A program made the translations under genes and the position numbers. A stretch of 64,000 bases of DNA, taken from the NCBI GenBank assembly GCA_945957605.1, contig CAMFLR010000017.1, forward strand, positions 62,001 through 126,000, written 5' to 3'. Numbering within the stretch: position 1 is the first letter of the stretch; every line of letters starts with the position of its first letter. Positions 17,891 through 29,396 of the stretch are shown here, piece by piece. The stretch is from an uncultured Isosphaeraceae bacterium. GTDB lineage: Bacteria; Planctomycetota; Planctomycetia; Isosphaerales; Isosphaeraceae. A model generated the notes under the pieces. That model saw nothing but the letters and a program-made list of their open reading frames with translations. It searched no databases and was not told where the DNA came from.

Positions 17891-18614
17891 CGGTGTGCTC
17901 CTGGAGAAGAGCCTGGCACGGGCAAGAAATTGCGGCCGAGCGCAGGCGCGAAGGGTCGCGTCGAAGGGAGGAGTGGATGTGTCGCCAACGACCCGATGAC
18001 GTTCTTTCGCTGTGCAACTTCCTCGGCTGAGGAACGCACCAACGAGAATTGGAACGTGAAATCAACTGCAGCGGCGTAATAGCATGCCGCATGCCGGATT
18101 GGCGCGCGTTGGCCGCTCAGATTGATGCGAGAAGGCTGGAATGAGCCGATTCTATGCGCAACCGGCTAAAAAACGGCAGTTTCTGACGCTGAGTTTTTGC
18201 GTTGTTTTGAGGGATGAGGTGTTAACTAGAAACCGTGTATCGTTAGGGCTTGCCGTTTATGCGCGCGGGCGTGCCCATTTTGGTGGCGATGACGTTTTGA
18301 AGATCGGTCAAGCACCCTTTCGAGACGCTGCAGAGTATGGTCACGAGGGAAAGCGTCTTCACGATTGATCGAGGAAAAACAAATTCGTCACGTGATCGAT
18401 AGCGATGAAAATAATTATAAGCGTACATTGGTATTGAACGAGAGGAGGAGTCGGATGGCCGGGACAACTTGTTGTCCCGGTCGCGAAGCGACGAGAGGAC
18501 AATGCAAACTATTTCACATCTCCTCTTGTGGCTGCGCCACCCGGACAACGAGTTGTCCGGGCCACCCATTTATCTATTGCCTGGTCTCACCGCGTAACTC
18601 TCAGAATTCTCTGA
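17891..18614. other. Intergenic region with an inverted palindromic repeat pair
   Basis: This 724-base stretch lies upstream of the glycogen phosphorylase gene and downstream of the DUF1552 gene. No credible gene was found: the short frames on both strands lack family features. It contains the inverted repeat pair at 18454-18567. The part next to 17890 must hold the phosphorylase promoter, but I cannot place it with confidence. Confidence 0.5.
18454..18567. repeat. Inverted pair of palindromic repeats, family 2 (REPIN-like)
   Basis: Copy one (18454-18500, plus orientation) has GGGACAAC-TT-GTTGTCCC followed by a small GTCGCGAAGCGAC hairpin and GAGAGGA. Copy two (18519-18567) is the same unit in reverse orientation: GGACAACTCGTTGTCC, then GTGGCGCAGCCAC and AAGAGGA. 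Within the second hairpin the stem bases change together, which keeps the pairing. The outer flank of copy two, read outward, is GGGTGGCC. The two copies are 18 bases apart. Confidence 0.8.
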
Positions 18615-19934
18615 TCAAATCTCAACAAGGCGCTCATTGGAATCGCCGAACTGATCGAGCTTGATGCCGAACTTGTCCATGAGCGACAGGTACAGGCTGC
18701 ACATCTTGCGGTTCGGCTTGCCGCGGTAGTCGAGCGTGCGGCCGGTTTGAAGTTGTCCGCCGCCTTTGCCCAGCAGGATGAGCGGCAATTGCGATGCATC
18801 GTGCGAAGCGCCTGTGAGCATGCTCGAGCAATACATGATCACCGAGTTGTCTAGCGCCGATCGTTCGCCTTCCTGGATTGAATCGAGCTTCGCCGCGACG
18901 TACGCCACCTGTTCGGCGAAGAAGCGATTGACCTTGAGCCAATCGGCACCGTCGGTGTGCGAAAGCAGGTGGTGGATCATATAATCAATGCCGAGATTCG
19001 AGAATCTCAGCGACGAATGATCGTTGTTGAGCTTGAGCGTGCAGAAGCGCGTGGTATCGGTCTGGAAGGCGAGCACGAGCATGTCGCACATCAGCCGCAT
19101 GTGTTCGGCGATGTTTTGGGGTACGCCTTCGGCCGGACGTGGCATGTTGGGCTTGTCGAGTGTGGGCCGCCAGCCTTGTAATTCGCGCTGTTTGCCGGCG
19201 CGTTCGATGCGCTGCTCAACCTCGCGCACCGAGTTCAAATACTCATCGAGCTTGAGTTGATCGGCATGGCTGATCTTCTTGCGCAAGCTCGATGCCTCGC
19301 TTTGCACGGCATCGAGCACGCTCTTGTCGCTCTGCTGGTCTTCGTTCTTGAACAGGCGATCGAAGGCAAGCGCGGGATAGAGTTCGAGTGGAGTGGGAGT
19401 GGTCGGCGAGCTCCACGAGATGTGCGAGCTGTAGAGCATCGAGTAATTCTTGTGCACCGCGGCCATCGACGGCTCGCATGCGAGCACCAGGCTGGGGACC
19501 TTGGTTTGATGGCCGATTTTTTGCGCGAGCAACTGGTCGATACTGGTGCCGGAACGGATTGCTCCACCCGAGGCCAAGGGCGCGCCTGAAAGCAAATTGC
19601 CAGTTTGCGAACTGTGGATGTTCCCCTTCGTCGCCTGCTCGTTATAGAGGCCCTGGATGAGCGTGAGCTTTTCTTTCTGTTTCTCGAACGGTTCGAGCAC
19701 CTTGCCGAGCGTCATCTCCTTGCCGGTGCCCTTGGCCCACCACTCCTTGCTGTGGAAGCCATTGCCCGAGAAGAAGCAGGCGAAACGGAGCGGGGCTTCG
19801 CTGCCGTCGTGCTTGGGTTTGACGACGTCGCCCCAGACTCGCATCGACTCCATCCAGGGGAGTGCCATCGTCACGCCGAGGCCGCGCAGCAGGGTTCGCC
19901 GCGAGAGGCTGTGCTGGTTTTGCTGGTTCGTCAT
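18615..19934 (-). CDS. DUF1552 domain-containing exported protein
   Basis: This 439-aa protein has an N-terminal twin-arginine-like signal (SRRTLLRGLGVTMALPWMES), so it is probably exported folded. The body matches the planctomycete DUF1552 family, with FACFFSGNGFHSKEWW, TGNLLSGAPLASGG and the His/Asp-rich NNDHSSLRF...DYMIHHLLSHTD block. Function is unknown. The family is almost always next to a DUF1592 cytochrome-like gene, as here: it starts 33 bases after the stop of that gene, so cotranscription is likely. Whether it binds a metal or cofactor is not established. Confidence 0.9.
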   Translation of the reverse strand: MTNQQNQHSLSRRTLLRGLGVTMALPWMESMRVWGDVVKPKHDGSEAPLRFACFFSGNGFHSKEWWAKGTGKEMTLGKVLEPFEKQKEKLTLIQGLYNEQATKGNIHSSQTGNLLSGAPLASGGAIRSGTSIDQLLAQKIGHQTKVPSLVLACEPSMAAVHKNYSMLYSSHISWSSPTTPTPLELYPALAFDRLFKNEDQQSDKSVLDAVQSEASSLRKKISHADQLKLDEYLNSVREVEQRIERAGKQRELQGWRPTLDKPNMPRPAEGVPQNIAEHMRLMCDMLVLAFQTDTTRFCTLKLNNDHSSLRFSNLGIDYMIHHLLSHTDGADWLKVNRFFAEQVAYVAAKLDSIQEGERSALDNSVIMYCSSMLTGASHDASQLPLILLGKGGGQLQTGRTLDYRGKPNRKMCSLYLSLMDKFGIKLDQFGDSNERLVEI

Positions 19935-19967
19935 GGGGAGAGTCCTATCATATGTGGAAATTAATGT

Positions 19968-22900
19968 TTAAGGATTCGACGCGTCGTGATCGAGCGGCGA
20001 ATCGACGCCGCGCCTTGTCAGAAACTGCGGGCTGAGAATGATTGTTTGAAGCGCCGATTGAACGTGATATTCGTTCCCAGCGAGTGTGCGCTTCATCTCG
20101 GCGATAAGCGGCTCATCGGAAAGCTGGACAGAGCGGCCGAGGGCGTAGCCCAGGAACTTGCGGCCGAAGTTGGTGAGATAATCATCGCGCCGTTTCTTGA
20201 GCACATAATCACGCAATCCATCGATATCGGTGAATTTGCTACCGTCTTTCATCTCGGCGCGGAAGTCGATCGGCCGGCCGGCGAGGTCGACAGAACGGCG
20301 CTTGCCGATCGGGTCGAACCCTTCGAGCGCCATGCCGAACGCGTCGATCTTGTCGTGGCACTTGGCACAAGCCGGGTCGGCGCGATGGCGTTCGGTGATC
20401 TGGCGGATCGTCAGGCCGTTGGTATCAAGCTCGCTTTCCGGAAGCTGGGGCACATTCTTGGGCGGCTTGGGAAGCTTCTCGCCCAGCAGCGTTTCGAGCA
20501 GCCAGTTGCCGCGAAGAATCGGGCTCGTGCGCGACGCGCCCGATTGTTTCGCGAGCAATGTGGCCATGCCCAGAATTCCGCCGCGCGCGTGCTTCTTCAC
20601 GCCGTTCACGCGTCGCCATTCAGCACCGGTTACGCCCGGCAGACCGTAGAACTGGGCAAGATCTCCGTTGACGAACGTGTAGTCGGCGTCGAGGACGTCG
20701 AGCACAGAGCGATTGTTCTTGAAGAGGTCGGTGAAGAACAGGACCGACTCCTCGTACATCAGCGGCCGCAGCCGCAAGAATGTCGGGAAGGTCGTCTCGC
20801 TTTTTTCGTTGTGCGTATCGAAGTCGCGAATGTCGATCCACTGGCAGGCGAACTCAGTCGCGAGGGCTCTTGCGCGGTCGTCCTGAAGCATGCGCTTCGC
20901 CTGCGTTGCAAGCACTTCAGGCTGGTGCAATTTGCCAGCCTTCGCGAGTGCGAACAACTCGGCGTCGGGCATCGACGACCAGAGAAAATAGCTCAGGCGA
21001 TTCGCGAGTTCCCAGTCGCTAATTGGTTGCGACTTGGTGCCGGCGGCGGATTGCTCGACGTGGTAGAGGAAGGATGGAGCCATCAGCACGCGTGAAAGTG
21101 TGAGATGGAACGCTGCGTCGTGATCGAGCCCCTTCGTCCGGAGCGCGGTGTAAAGCTTGCGCAGGCCGGTTTGCTCCTCGTGATCGAGCGGGCGGCGGTA
21201 GGCACGTTCGGCGAATGCGAGCAGCGCCTCGAGTTGAACCGGCTCGGCAGCCGTCATTCGCTTCTTGAATGCCTCAGCACGTTCCTTGATCGGCTTGCGC
21301 AGCGGCTCGAAGATGCGCACGTCGCCGTCTTGGGTGACGTACTCCATGAACTGGCCGTACGCTTCCTGCACGCGAAGCGCGTCCTGACTGATGTAACGCA
21401 GCTCGTCCCACAAACGATTGAGCTGGGCGGTCTCGGCGTCGGAGAGCATCAGGCGTTGCAGTGGCTCGTCCTCGCGATGAAAGAGCACGAGCGTGACCAC
21501 TTCATCGACGGGGACGATCTGGGCATAGCAGAGCGCGGCAGGGAAAATTTGCCGGAACTCGTCGAATCCTTTCTCCAGTTGTCCGCGCACGGGTGTGCCG
21601 GCACGAACGAGAACCGGCGGACCTGGACGAAGATCGAGCGGTGCCTGTGCCTGGCCGACGATCACCTCGGCTTGTGCGAATGCTTCGGGCGGGGCTGAGC
21701 GTTCGAGCGTTACGCTCGAGACAAGACTGCGATTGGCGCAGAGTTCGGCGGGCAAGCGGATCTCAACCGTCGAACCAATTTCCGCGAGCAAATTCGCGTC
21801 CTGAAAACGGTCGCGAGGTAGGCCAAATTTTGAAGTGGTCGCGGCACGCCCCTGCTCCGCCAGTCGCTTGAAATCGAGATTTCCTAGCAGTGGACCGTTG
21901 ATGGCGTAAACCTGGCGATAGAGTTCGGCGTTGGCGGATTTTTCAGATGGAGCAGCTCCGCGAAGGAGGTTTTCAATCGCTGTCGCAAGCGGTGTTTGGT
22001 CGACGCTCGCTTTTGCATCGCGCCACTGATCGAGCGCCGAGCCACGGGGAATCGCGGCCACGCGAGTGCTTGTTGCGTCGTTGGATGCTTCGGTGAAGAA
22101 GTACCAAACGCCGAGATTGCCTAGTTTGTCGGCGTGAGGATTACCGGCGAGGATGTCGGAGCTAACATCGCGTGAAAGCTTCCACGATCGCTTCGCGCCG
22201 GCTGCTTCGTCGAGAATAAGCTCGATGTCGGTGAGGTCGCAGGAATGGTCGGTTCCGCGGGCACTCACAATCAAGGTGATGAAGTCGCCGGGTTCAACTT
22301 GCACGCCGTTCACGGGGGCTATTTTCGAGCTTTGTCCGCGATCGACATCGGCTCCCGCAAGCTTTCGTCGCTCGCTGCCGCGCCTCAGTTCGAGCGTCCA
22401 CGCGACGCCGTTGCCGCATGCGTTGTGTGCGTGGTTGACGTGCCCCTGGATATTGAGCGTGGTGCTCCACGCGCTTCGCCATCCGGCGGCGACAGTTTGC
22501 GTTGGCGATGGATGAACCACCACGCCATGCGGCCGCGCGGTGCCGGGAATTTTCACTTCCTGATCGGACGAGTTGGCGAGAATGCTCGGCAGTCCGCCGC
22601 TGCCCCAACCGCTGATGAAGGGATATCCGCCCCCCTTTTCTTGCCGCTCGTTCAGCATTTTTTCGGGCAATGGCGTGCCCACGCCGATGCCGAGGTAGTC
22701 GAGCCAGGCGCTTAGCATTTGTTCGTCGAGATCTTTTTCTCGAGCGAATTTCACGCGGTCGGTCTTGGGTTTGGCGCGAATCTCATCGGCCGCGGCGAGG
22801 TAGTGACTTACTTGTTTAAGCGTTTGCTTTTTGATTTCGAGCCCAGCGAGACCATCGCGCACGTCGCGGAGCAAGATGGGCGGACGCTCTGGCGCTTCGA

Positions 22901-24083
22901 GTCGCGGCTGTTCCCACACGACGCGCGCCGTTTGATTTTTTGACGCGGGTCCGCGTGTGACGAGCGAGAGGACCACTTCGCTGCCAGAGGCTTGCGTGGG
23001 AAGTTTGGCGAGTAGGCCTTCACGCTCGCTGATGGGGTTGAGCGGTTCGAGCCACTTTTTGAAGTGGGCGACGCTGTTGAACTTCGTCAGCGCGTTTTGC
23101 CAGAGGCGAATCTCGCCAGCGAGCGCCGCAATGTTTTCAGGCCGTGCTGTTCGCCACCGGGCTCGCAAGGGATCGAGAATTGGCGACGGCTGATTTGCTT
23201 GTAGCGTGTTCCAAAGAATTTGAAGATATTTTGTGCTGAGTTTGGATCTAGTGGCGAGTGATTCGAGCGATTGCTTCGGGTCGTCACGATGCACGATCGT
23301 CGCGGCGAGATACGATTCGAGCGGAATCCGTCCCCCCGCTTCGGCCAGGAAGTCGAGCCCTTGCAAGTTGACCCGGCGCGAGCCTTCGGGAGCCGAATAG
23401 CGGCGATAGAAATCCTTGATGCGGCCCACAAGCTCGTCGGTCCAGTCGCGCCTGGTGTCTTCGGCAAAGAAGCGAAAGCCATCGGGCAGCAGCACGGCGT
23501 GCGCGGCGATCGATTTCGACGCGTTGACATATTTGTCGAGCAGCGCCGGCGACATCGCCAGCGCCTCGCCCACGTTTGTGAACCCTTCACCGGCTGCGCC
23601 GTCGACGGGAAATTCGCGTGCGGGTTTAAGGTCGAACGTCGTCAAGTCGCGAATGGTGTTGTTGTATTCGACGTTGCTCAGGCGACGAAGCAGCACCGCG
23701 CCGGGATCACCGGCGTGTGCGAGGGCTTCGGCATCGAGCAGGTTGCGGGACCAGGTTCGCAGTTCCTTGCGTTGTGCGACGGTCGGCTGGGGGCTCTTCT
23801 TCGGCGGCATCTCGCCGTTGTCGAGCATCTCAATCACTTTTTGCCAGACCTTCGTATCGCGCCTGACGTCGTCGAGTTTGATGAAGCGTTCGAGGTCGAG
23901 GTCGCCTTCTTGGCGTTCGGTCGTGTGGCACTTGAGGCAGAACTGTTTGACGAGCGGGCGAGTGGTTTCGTTATAGGATTTCGCGAGAGCGGCGAATGGC
24001 TGAGAATCGTCGGCGCGCGCCGTCTGGAATGTAATCAACAAGATGAAAGCGGCAAGAATAGCGCGAGCGGCCGGATGATGCAT
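19968..24083 (-). CDS. DUF1592 family giant exported cytochrome-like protein
   Basis: This 1371-aa protein has a signal peptide (AAFILLITFQTARA). Modules in order are: a c-type heme-like motif CLKCH near residue 49 (PSCyt1-like); DUF1587 (LSNVEYNNTIRDLTTFDL); a long central region; DUF1595 (AERAYRRPLDHEE); DUF1592 (ANRLSYFLWSSMPD); DUF1588, containing a second CAKCH followed by DAFGMALEGFDPIG; and DUF1585 (GRKFLGYALGRSVQLSDEP) at the C-terminus. The central 400-900 region resembles a carbohydrate-binding or scaffold insertion, but I cannot name it. These proteins are thought to act in periplasmic polymer breakdown with a DUF1552 partner, which follows directly. That role is not proven experimentally. 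Confidence 0.9.
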   Translation of the reverse strand: MHHPAARAILAAFILLITFQTARADDSQPFAALAKSYNETTRPLVKQFCLKCHTTERQEGDLDLERFIKLDDVRRDTKVWQKVIEMLDNGEMPPKKSPQPTVAQRKELRTWSRNLLDAEALAHAGDPGAVLLRRLSNVEYNNTIRDLTTFDLKPAREFPVDGAAGEGFTNVGEALAMSPALLDKYVNASKSIAAHAVLLPDGFRFFAEDTRRDWTDELVGRIKDFYRRYSAPEGSRRVNLQGLDFLAEAGGRIPLESYLAATIVHRDDPKQSLESLATRSKLSTKYLQILWNTLQANQPSPILDPLRARWRTARPENIAALAGEIRLWQNALTKFNSVAHFKKWLEPLNPISEREGLLAKLPTQASGSEVVLSLVTRGPASKNQTARVVWEQPRLEAPERPPILLRDVRDGLAGLEIKKQTLKQVSHYLAAADEIRAKPKTDRVKFAREKDLDEQMLSAWLDYLGIGVGTPLPEKMLNERQEKGGGYPFISGWGSGGLPSILANSSDQEVKIPGTARPHGVVVHPSPTQTVAAGWRSAWSTTLNIQGHVNHAHNACGNGVAWTLELRRGSERRKLAGADVDRGQSSKIAPVNGVQVEPGDFITLIVSARGTDHSCDLTDIELILDEAAGAKRSWKLSRDVSSDILAGNPHADKLGNLGVWYFFTEASNDATSTRVAAIPRGSALDQWRDAKASVDQTPLATAIENLLRGAAPSEKSANAELYRQVYAINGPLLGNLDFKRLAEQGRAATTSKFGLPRDRFQDANLLAEIGSTVEIRLPAELCANRSLVSSVTLERSAPPEAFAQAEVIVGQAQAPLDLRPGPPVLVRAGTPVRGQLEKGFDEFRQIFPAALCYAQIVPVDEVVTLVLFHREDEPLQRLMLSDAETAQLNRLWDELRYISQDALRVQEAYGQFMEYVTQDGDVRIFEPLRKPIKERAEAFKKRMTAAEPVQLEALLAFAERAYRRPLDHEEQTGLRKLYTALRTKGLDHDAAFHLTLSRVLMAPSFLYHVEQSAAGTKSQPISDWELANRLSYFLWSSMPDAELFALAKAGKLHQPEVLATQAKRMLQDDRARALATEFACQWIDIRDFDTHNEKSETTFPTFLRLRPLMYEESVLFFTDLFKNNRSVLDVLDADYTFVNGDLAQFYGLPGVTGAEWRRVNGVKKHARGGILGMATLLAKQSGASRTSPILRGNWLLETLLGEKLPKPPKNVPQLPESELDTNGLTIRQITERHRADPACAKCHDKIDAFGMALEGFDPIGKRRSVDLAGRPIDFRAEMKDGSKFTDIDGLRDYVLKKRRDDYLTNFGRKFLGYALGRSVQLSDEPLIAEMKRTLAGNEYHVQSALQTIILSPQFLTRRGVDSPLDHDASNP

Positions 24084-24468
24084 GATTCACCTGGGAGAGT
24101 CTCGCCGGATGCGATCGGGCGCGGAGGGACTGAGAAACTGGGCAAAAGCACGCGTCATGGCGAGGAGACTAACAAAGGCGGGGTCAGCGGCGCCCGCACC
24201 GCTGTTGAACAACAATTGTATCGCGCAGCAGAATTTGCGGAAAGCCGCAACAGAGGATGCAAGTGCACCGTTGAGATGAGGATCCGAGTTGGGTGCCACT
24301 GGCTATGCCTGTGATCTTCTTTCGATTGCACTGCCAGAGCACTGGCATAGCCAGTGGCACCCGAGACTCTCACCGTTACCTAAGCACTCAATGCCCTGTT
24401 GAAATCCACTTCACAGATTATCAGATAAATGGCCAGCCGCCTAGACAGGAAGGCATTGCGGTAGGATA
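24084..24468. other. Intergenic region with a family 1 inverted repeat
   Basis: This 385-base gap lies between the DUF1592 gene start and the enolase-superfamily gene stop. No gene is supported. It contains the inverted repeat pair at 24292-24363. That pair could also end transcription of the enolase-type gene. Confidence 0.5.
24292..24363. repeat. Inverted pair of palindromic repeats, family 1 (REPIN-like)
   Basis: Copy one is GGGTGCCACTGGCTATGCC plus TGTG (24292-24314). Copy two (24341-24363) is its reverse complement with a single mismatch over 23 bases, separated by 26 bases. Each copy also has an internal CACTGGC/GCCAGTG palindrome. The element is related to the single copy at 674-701. 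Confidence 0.8.
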
Positions 24469-25572
24469 TCAATGAATGTCGACGAGCGGCTTTCCGAGAA
24501 CGTCCATACGCGGGGAAATGCCAAGACCAGGGGCGGTTGAAGCAGCCATTCGGCCGTTCTTGCGTTGCGGAGCACCTTCGGCGGTGCTGACCGTGACGTA
24601 GCTGTTGAAGTCGGTCGCGGTGAAGAGGAGTTCGGTTGGCGTGCTGTGCGCGAGGTGGGCGATGGCGGCGGTTGTGACGTCTCCGCCCCAGCTATCTTCG
24701 AGTGTCATCGCGATGCCGAGCGAGATGCAGAGGTCGCGGGCCTGCTTGGTTTTGGTCAAACCGCCGAGCTTGCTGATTTTGAGATTCACCACGTCGACGG
24801 CCAGGTCGGCGTGCGCGCGAAGGAGCATATCGAGCGAATCCATCGACTCGTCGAGCACGAACGGGTGATCGGTGCGCCGGCGGATCGTCAGGCATTCTTC
24901 GTAGCTGAGACAGGGTTGTTCGATGTAGACGTCGATATCGCGGACGCCGCGAACCACGCGTGCGGCGTCGTGCATGAGCCAGCCGGTGTTGGCATCGGCG
25001 ACGAGTTTGTCGCCCGGTTTGAGCAGCGCGGAAACCGCGCGGATGCGGGCGATGTCGGTATCGGCATCACCGCCCACTTTGAGCTGGAATCGGCGATATC
25101 CTTCCGCGCGATAGCCGGCGACGTTGGCCGCCATCTCGTCGGCAGACTGTTGTGAGATGGCGCGATAGAGGTGGAAATCGTCGCCGTAACGGCCGCCGAG
25201 GAGGTCGCATACCGGCAGTCCGGAGACCTGGCCGAGAATGTCCCAGCAGGCGATGTCGATGCCGGATTTGACGTAGGGATGGCCCTTGAGCGCGGCGTCC
25301 ATTCGGCGGTTGAGTTGACCCAGATGCGTGGGGTTATAGCCAATCAGATGCGGGCCAAGTTCGGCGATTCCCGCACGCACGCCGTTCGCGTAGGCAGGCA
25401 AGTAGAAGGGGCCGAGCGGGCATACTTCACCGTGGCCGACGATGCCGGTATCGGTTTCGACGCGGACGATCGTACTATCGAACACATCGACCGACTTGCC
25501 GCCGGACCACTTGTAGCTGCCTTCCTTGAGCGGCAGTTCGACGCGATAGGCCGCGATGCGCGCGATCTTCAT
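24469..25572 (-). CDS. Enolase-superfamily dehydratase/racemase, closest to cis-3-hydroxy-L-proline dehydratase
   Basis: This mandelate racemase/muconate lactonising enzyme has 367 aa. The capping domain is followed by a barrel with the catalytic Lys165 (FQLKVGG), metal ligands Asp193 (VADANTG), Glu218 (YIEQP) and Asp241 (VLDES), and Lys265/Lys268 (LKISKLGG). The blocks [24 protein letters not shown] and [17 protein letters not shown] resemble cis-3-hydroxy-L-proline dehydratases and the related hydroxyproline-betaine epimerases. The subfamily choice is from memory of these motifs and is not certain. ATG 25572 is preferred over the longer frame from 25617. It is divergent from an S9 dipeptidyl peptidase across 111 bases, which suggests shared regulation. 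Confidence 0.8.
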   Translation of the reverse strand: MKIARIAAYRVELPLKEGSYKWSGGKSVDVFDSTIVRVETDTGIVGHGEVCPLGPFYLPAYANGVRAGIAELGPHLIGYNPTHLGQLNRRMDAALKGHPYVKSGIDIACWDILGQVSGLPVCDLLGGRYGDDFHLYRAISQQSADEMAANVAGYRAEGYRRFQLKVGGDADTDIARIRAVSALLKPGDKLVADANTGWLMHDAARVVRGVRDIDVYIEQPCLSYEECLTIRRRTDHPFVLDESMDSLDMLLRAHADLAVDVVNLKISKLGGLTKTKQARDLCISLGIAMTLEDSWGGDVTTAAIAHLAHSTPTELLFTATDFNSYVTVSTAEGAPQRKNGRMAASTAPGLGISPRMDVLGKPLVDIH

Positions 25573-25683
25573 GATAAAAGGCCCGGAGGCTTCGGGGTGT
25601 TGCCGACCGTGAGCCACGAACTTACGCTAAGAATCCTTGCGGAGCAACCCGCCACGCGCACTTGCTCGAGGAATCGGAAACTC

Positions 25684-27939
25684 ATGAAAACGTACGTTGC
25701 CGGTATTATCGCGCTCGTTGCGCTTGGCGTGTCCTATTCAGTCCAAGCGGCGGCCGATTCGGGCGATTTGACACTCGAACGGATCATCACGAAGGACGAA
25801 TTTCGCACCGAGCATTTTGGGCCGATTCGCTGGCTCGATGACGGCACCGGTTACACGACGGTTGAACGCGCCGGCGACGGCAAAGGAAGCGAGATCGTTC
25901 GCCATGACCCTGAAACCGGCAAGCGCGATGTGCTTGTGACCGCCGCGCAGCTTACTCCCAAGGGGAGCAAGTCAGCATTGGGAATTGATGATTACGTGTG
26001 GTCGAAAGACGGCAAGCAGCTCTTGGTCTTCACGAATACTCGCCGCGTTTGGCGGCAAAACACGCGCGGCGATTATTGGGTGCTCAATCGTGATGGGAAC
26101 GCTTTGAAGAAGCTCGGCGGTGATGGTCCAGAAGCTTCGTTGATGTTTGGGAAGTTTGATTCGCAGGGCAAACGGTTTGCTTACGTGCGCAATAGTGATA
26201 TTTACGTTGAAAACCTGGCGGATGGAAAAACGATACGTTTGACGCGTGATGGTTCGCCGACGCACATCAATGGCACGTTCGACTGGGTTTACGAGGAAGA
26301 ATTGTCGCTGCGAGACGGTTTTCGCTGGAGCCCGGACGGTGAATCGATTGCATTCTGGCAACTTGATACTGAAGGGATGAAAGATTATGTGCTCGTTAAC
26401 ACCACCGACGCGCTCTATCCCAAGCTGACGACGATTCGCTATCCCAAGGTAGGAGAGCAGAACCCTTCGTGCCGCGTGGGGGTGATTGATGTTCGAGCTG
26501 ATGCAAAGCCGCGCTGGATGAATGTTCCGGGCGATCCGCGCGAGCATTACATCGCACGGATGGAATGGGCCGGGAATTCGGATGAGTTGGTGCTTCAGCA
26601 GCTCAACCGCCTGCAAAACACCGACAAGATCATGCTGGCGAATGCGCAGACCGGCGCGGTGAAGACGATTCTCACCGAGCAAGACGCAGCCTGGATTGAT
26701 GTCGTCGATGAACTGCACTGGGTGAACGACGGCAAACAATTCGTTTGGCCGAGTGAGCGCGACGGCTGGCGGCATCTCTATCTTGCTTCGCGCGATGGAT
26801 CGAAATGTGAGCAAATTACTTCGGGCGCGTTCGACGTGATTGATAATCTACGCGTCGACTCCAAAGCGGGCGTCATCGACTTCACGGCTTCGCCGCAGAA
26901 TGCAACGCAAGCTTATTTGTTTCGCACGTCGATTGACGGAAAAACGCCGCCAAGGCGGTTGAGCCCGCGTGAACAACCAGGGACGCACAGCTATCAAATC
27001 GCCCCCAGCGGCAAGTGGGCGATTCATACGTATTCGACGATGAACGATCCGCCGGTGATCGAACTGGTTTCACTGCCCGATCACAAGGTGGCGCGCACGC
27101 TCGTGAGCAATAATGCGTTGCGTGAAAAGCTGAAGTCCGTGCGGAAACGCAACGCGGAATTCTTTCGTGTGAACATTGATGGTGGTGTGGACCTGGATGG
27201 CTGGATCATCAAGCCGCCCGATTTTCGCGAGGATCGGCGCTATCCGGTGATCGTTCATGTTTACGGTGAACCGGCGGGGCAAACGGTGGTCGATCACTGG
27301 GGCGGTCAGCGGTATCTCTGGCATCAACTGCTTGCGCAGCACGGGTATATCGTGCTCAGTGTCGATAATCGCGGAACGCCGGCGCCGAAAGGCCGCGCGT
27401 GGCGCAAGTGTATCTATCGCCAGATTGGAATACTTGCTTCGAAGGACCAGGCCGACGCATTGCGCACGCTTGAAAAACAATGGCCGTTTCTTGATGCGAA
27501 ACGCGTGGGGGTTTGGGGTTGGAGTGGTGGCGGCTCGATGACTTTGAACGCGATGTTTCGCTATCCCGACCTGTATCAAACAGGGATTGCCATCGCGTTT
27601 ATCAGCGACCAGCGGCTGTATGACACCATCTATCAGGAACGCTATATGGGGTTGCCCAAGGATAACCCAGAAGGATTTCGCGACGGGTCACCCATTACCT
27701 TTGCGGGTGGGCTCATGGGCAATTTGCTGCTGATCCATGGTACGGGTGATGACAATTGCCATTATCAGAGCTGTGAACGGCTGGTGGATCGCCTGATTGC
27801 GCTCAACAAGTCATTTGAAATGATGGCGTATCCTAACCGTACACATGCGATTCGAGAGGGAGAGAATACGTCTCGGCATCTTTATGAGACGATGTTGCGT
27901 TACTTTGAGCGGAATTTGCCGGCTGGACCTCAAGAGTAA
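25684..27939 (+). CDS. Secreted S9 family prolyl oligopeptidase (dipeptidyl peptidase IV-like)
   Basis: This 751-aa serine peptidase has a signal peptide (MKTYVAGIIALVALGVSYSV, cleavage near QAA). The N-terminal eight-bladed-propeller DPPIV domain covers about residues 80-490, with FDWVYEEEL and FRWSPDGESIAFWQLD. The catalytic alpha/beta-hydrolase domain follows with GWSGGGS (Ser near 614), GTGDDNCH (Asp near 689) and RTHAI (His near 720). Known relatives release N-terminal X-Pro dipeptides in the periplasm. The longer open frame from 25171 overlaps the divergent gene and is not real. The two Glu of EEELSLRDG match the amino-terminus-binding residues of DPPIV. A bidirectional terminator follows. 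Confidence 0.92.
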   Translation: MKTYVAGIIALVALGVSYSVQAAADSGDLTLERIITKDEFRTEHFGPIRWLDDGTGYTTVERAGDGKGSEIVRHDPETGKRDVLVTAAQLTPKGSKSALGIDDYVWSKDGKQLLVFTNTRRVWRQNTRGDYWVLNRDGNALKKLGGDGPEASLMFGKFDSQGKRFAYVRNSDIYVENLADGKTIRLTRDGSPTHINGTFDWVYEEELSLRDGFRWSPDGESIAFWQLDTEGMKDYVLVNTTDALYPKLTTIRYPKVGEQNPSCRVGVIDVRADAKPRWMNVPGDPREHYIARMEWAGNSDELVLQQLNRLQNTDKIMLANAQTGAVKTILTEQDAAWIDVVDELHWVNDGKQFVWPSERDGWRHLYLASRDGSKCEQITSGAFDVIDNLRVDSKAGVIDFTASPQNATQAYLFRTSIDGKTPPRRLSPREQPGTHSYQIAPSGKWAIHTYSTMNDPPVIELVSLPDHKVARTLVSNNALREKLKSVRKRNAEFFRVNIDGGVDLDGWIIKPPDFREDRRYPVIVHVYGEPAGQTVVDHWGGQRYLWHQLLAQHGYIVLSVDNRGTPAPKGRAWRKCIYRQIGILASKDQADALRTLEKQWPFLDAKRVGVWGWSGGGSMTLNAMFRYPDLYQTGIAIAFISDQRLYDTIYQERYMGLPKDNPEGFRDGSPITFAGGLMGNLLLIHGTGDDNCHYQSCERLVDRLIALNKSFEMMAYPNRTHAIREGENTSRHLYETMLRYFERNLPAGPQE

Positions 27940-27963
27940 CCGAGGCTGATTTCAAAAGGCGAA

Positions 27964-27992
27964 ACACCCAACCCTGCGGAAGGGTTGGGTGT
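27964..27992. terminator. Bidirectional terminator between convergent genes
   Basis: A perfect 11-bp stem (ACACCCAACCC / GGGTTGGGTGT) has a 7-base loop, followed by CTTTT on the plus strand and GTTTC on the minus strand. It lies between the S9 peptidase and the convergent oxidoreductase, 24 and 30 bases from their stops. Confidence 0.85.
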
Positions 27993-28022
27993 CTTTTGAG
28001 AGCTTGGATTGTTCGATGATTC

Positions 28023-29396
<1,374 letters not shown>

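Noticed and set aside
18243..18569. 108-codon minus-strand frame and a 75-codon plus frame near it
   Set aside because: They run through the inverted repeat pair and lack any conserved motif.
25171..25683. N-terminal extension of the S9 peptidase frame
   Set aside because: It would overlap the divergent enolase-family gene and place the signal peptide inside the protein; ATG 25684 begins the signal.
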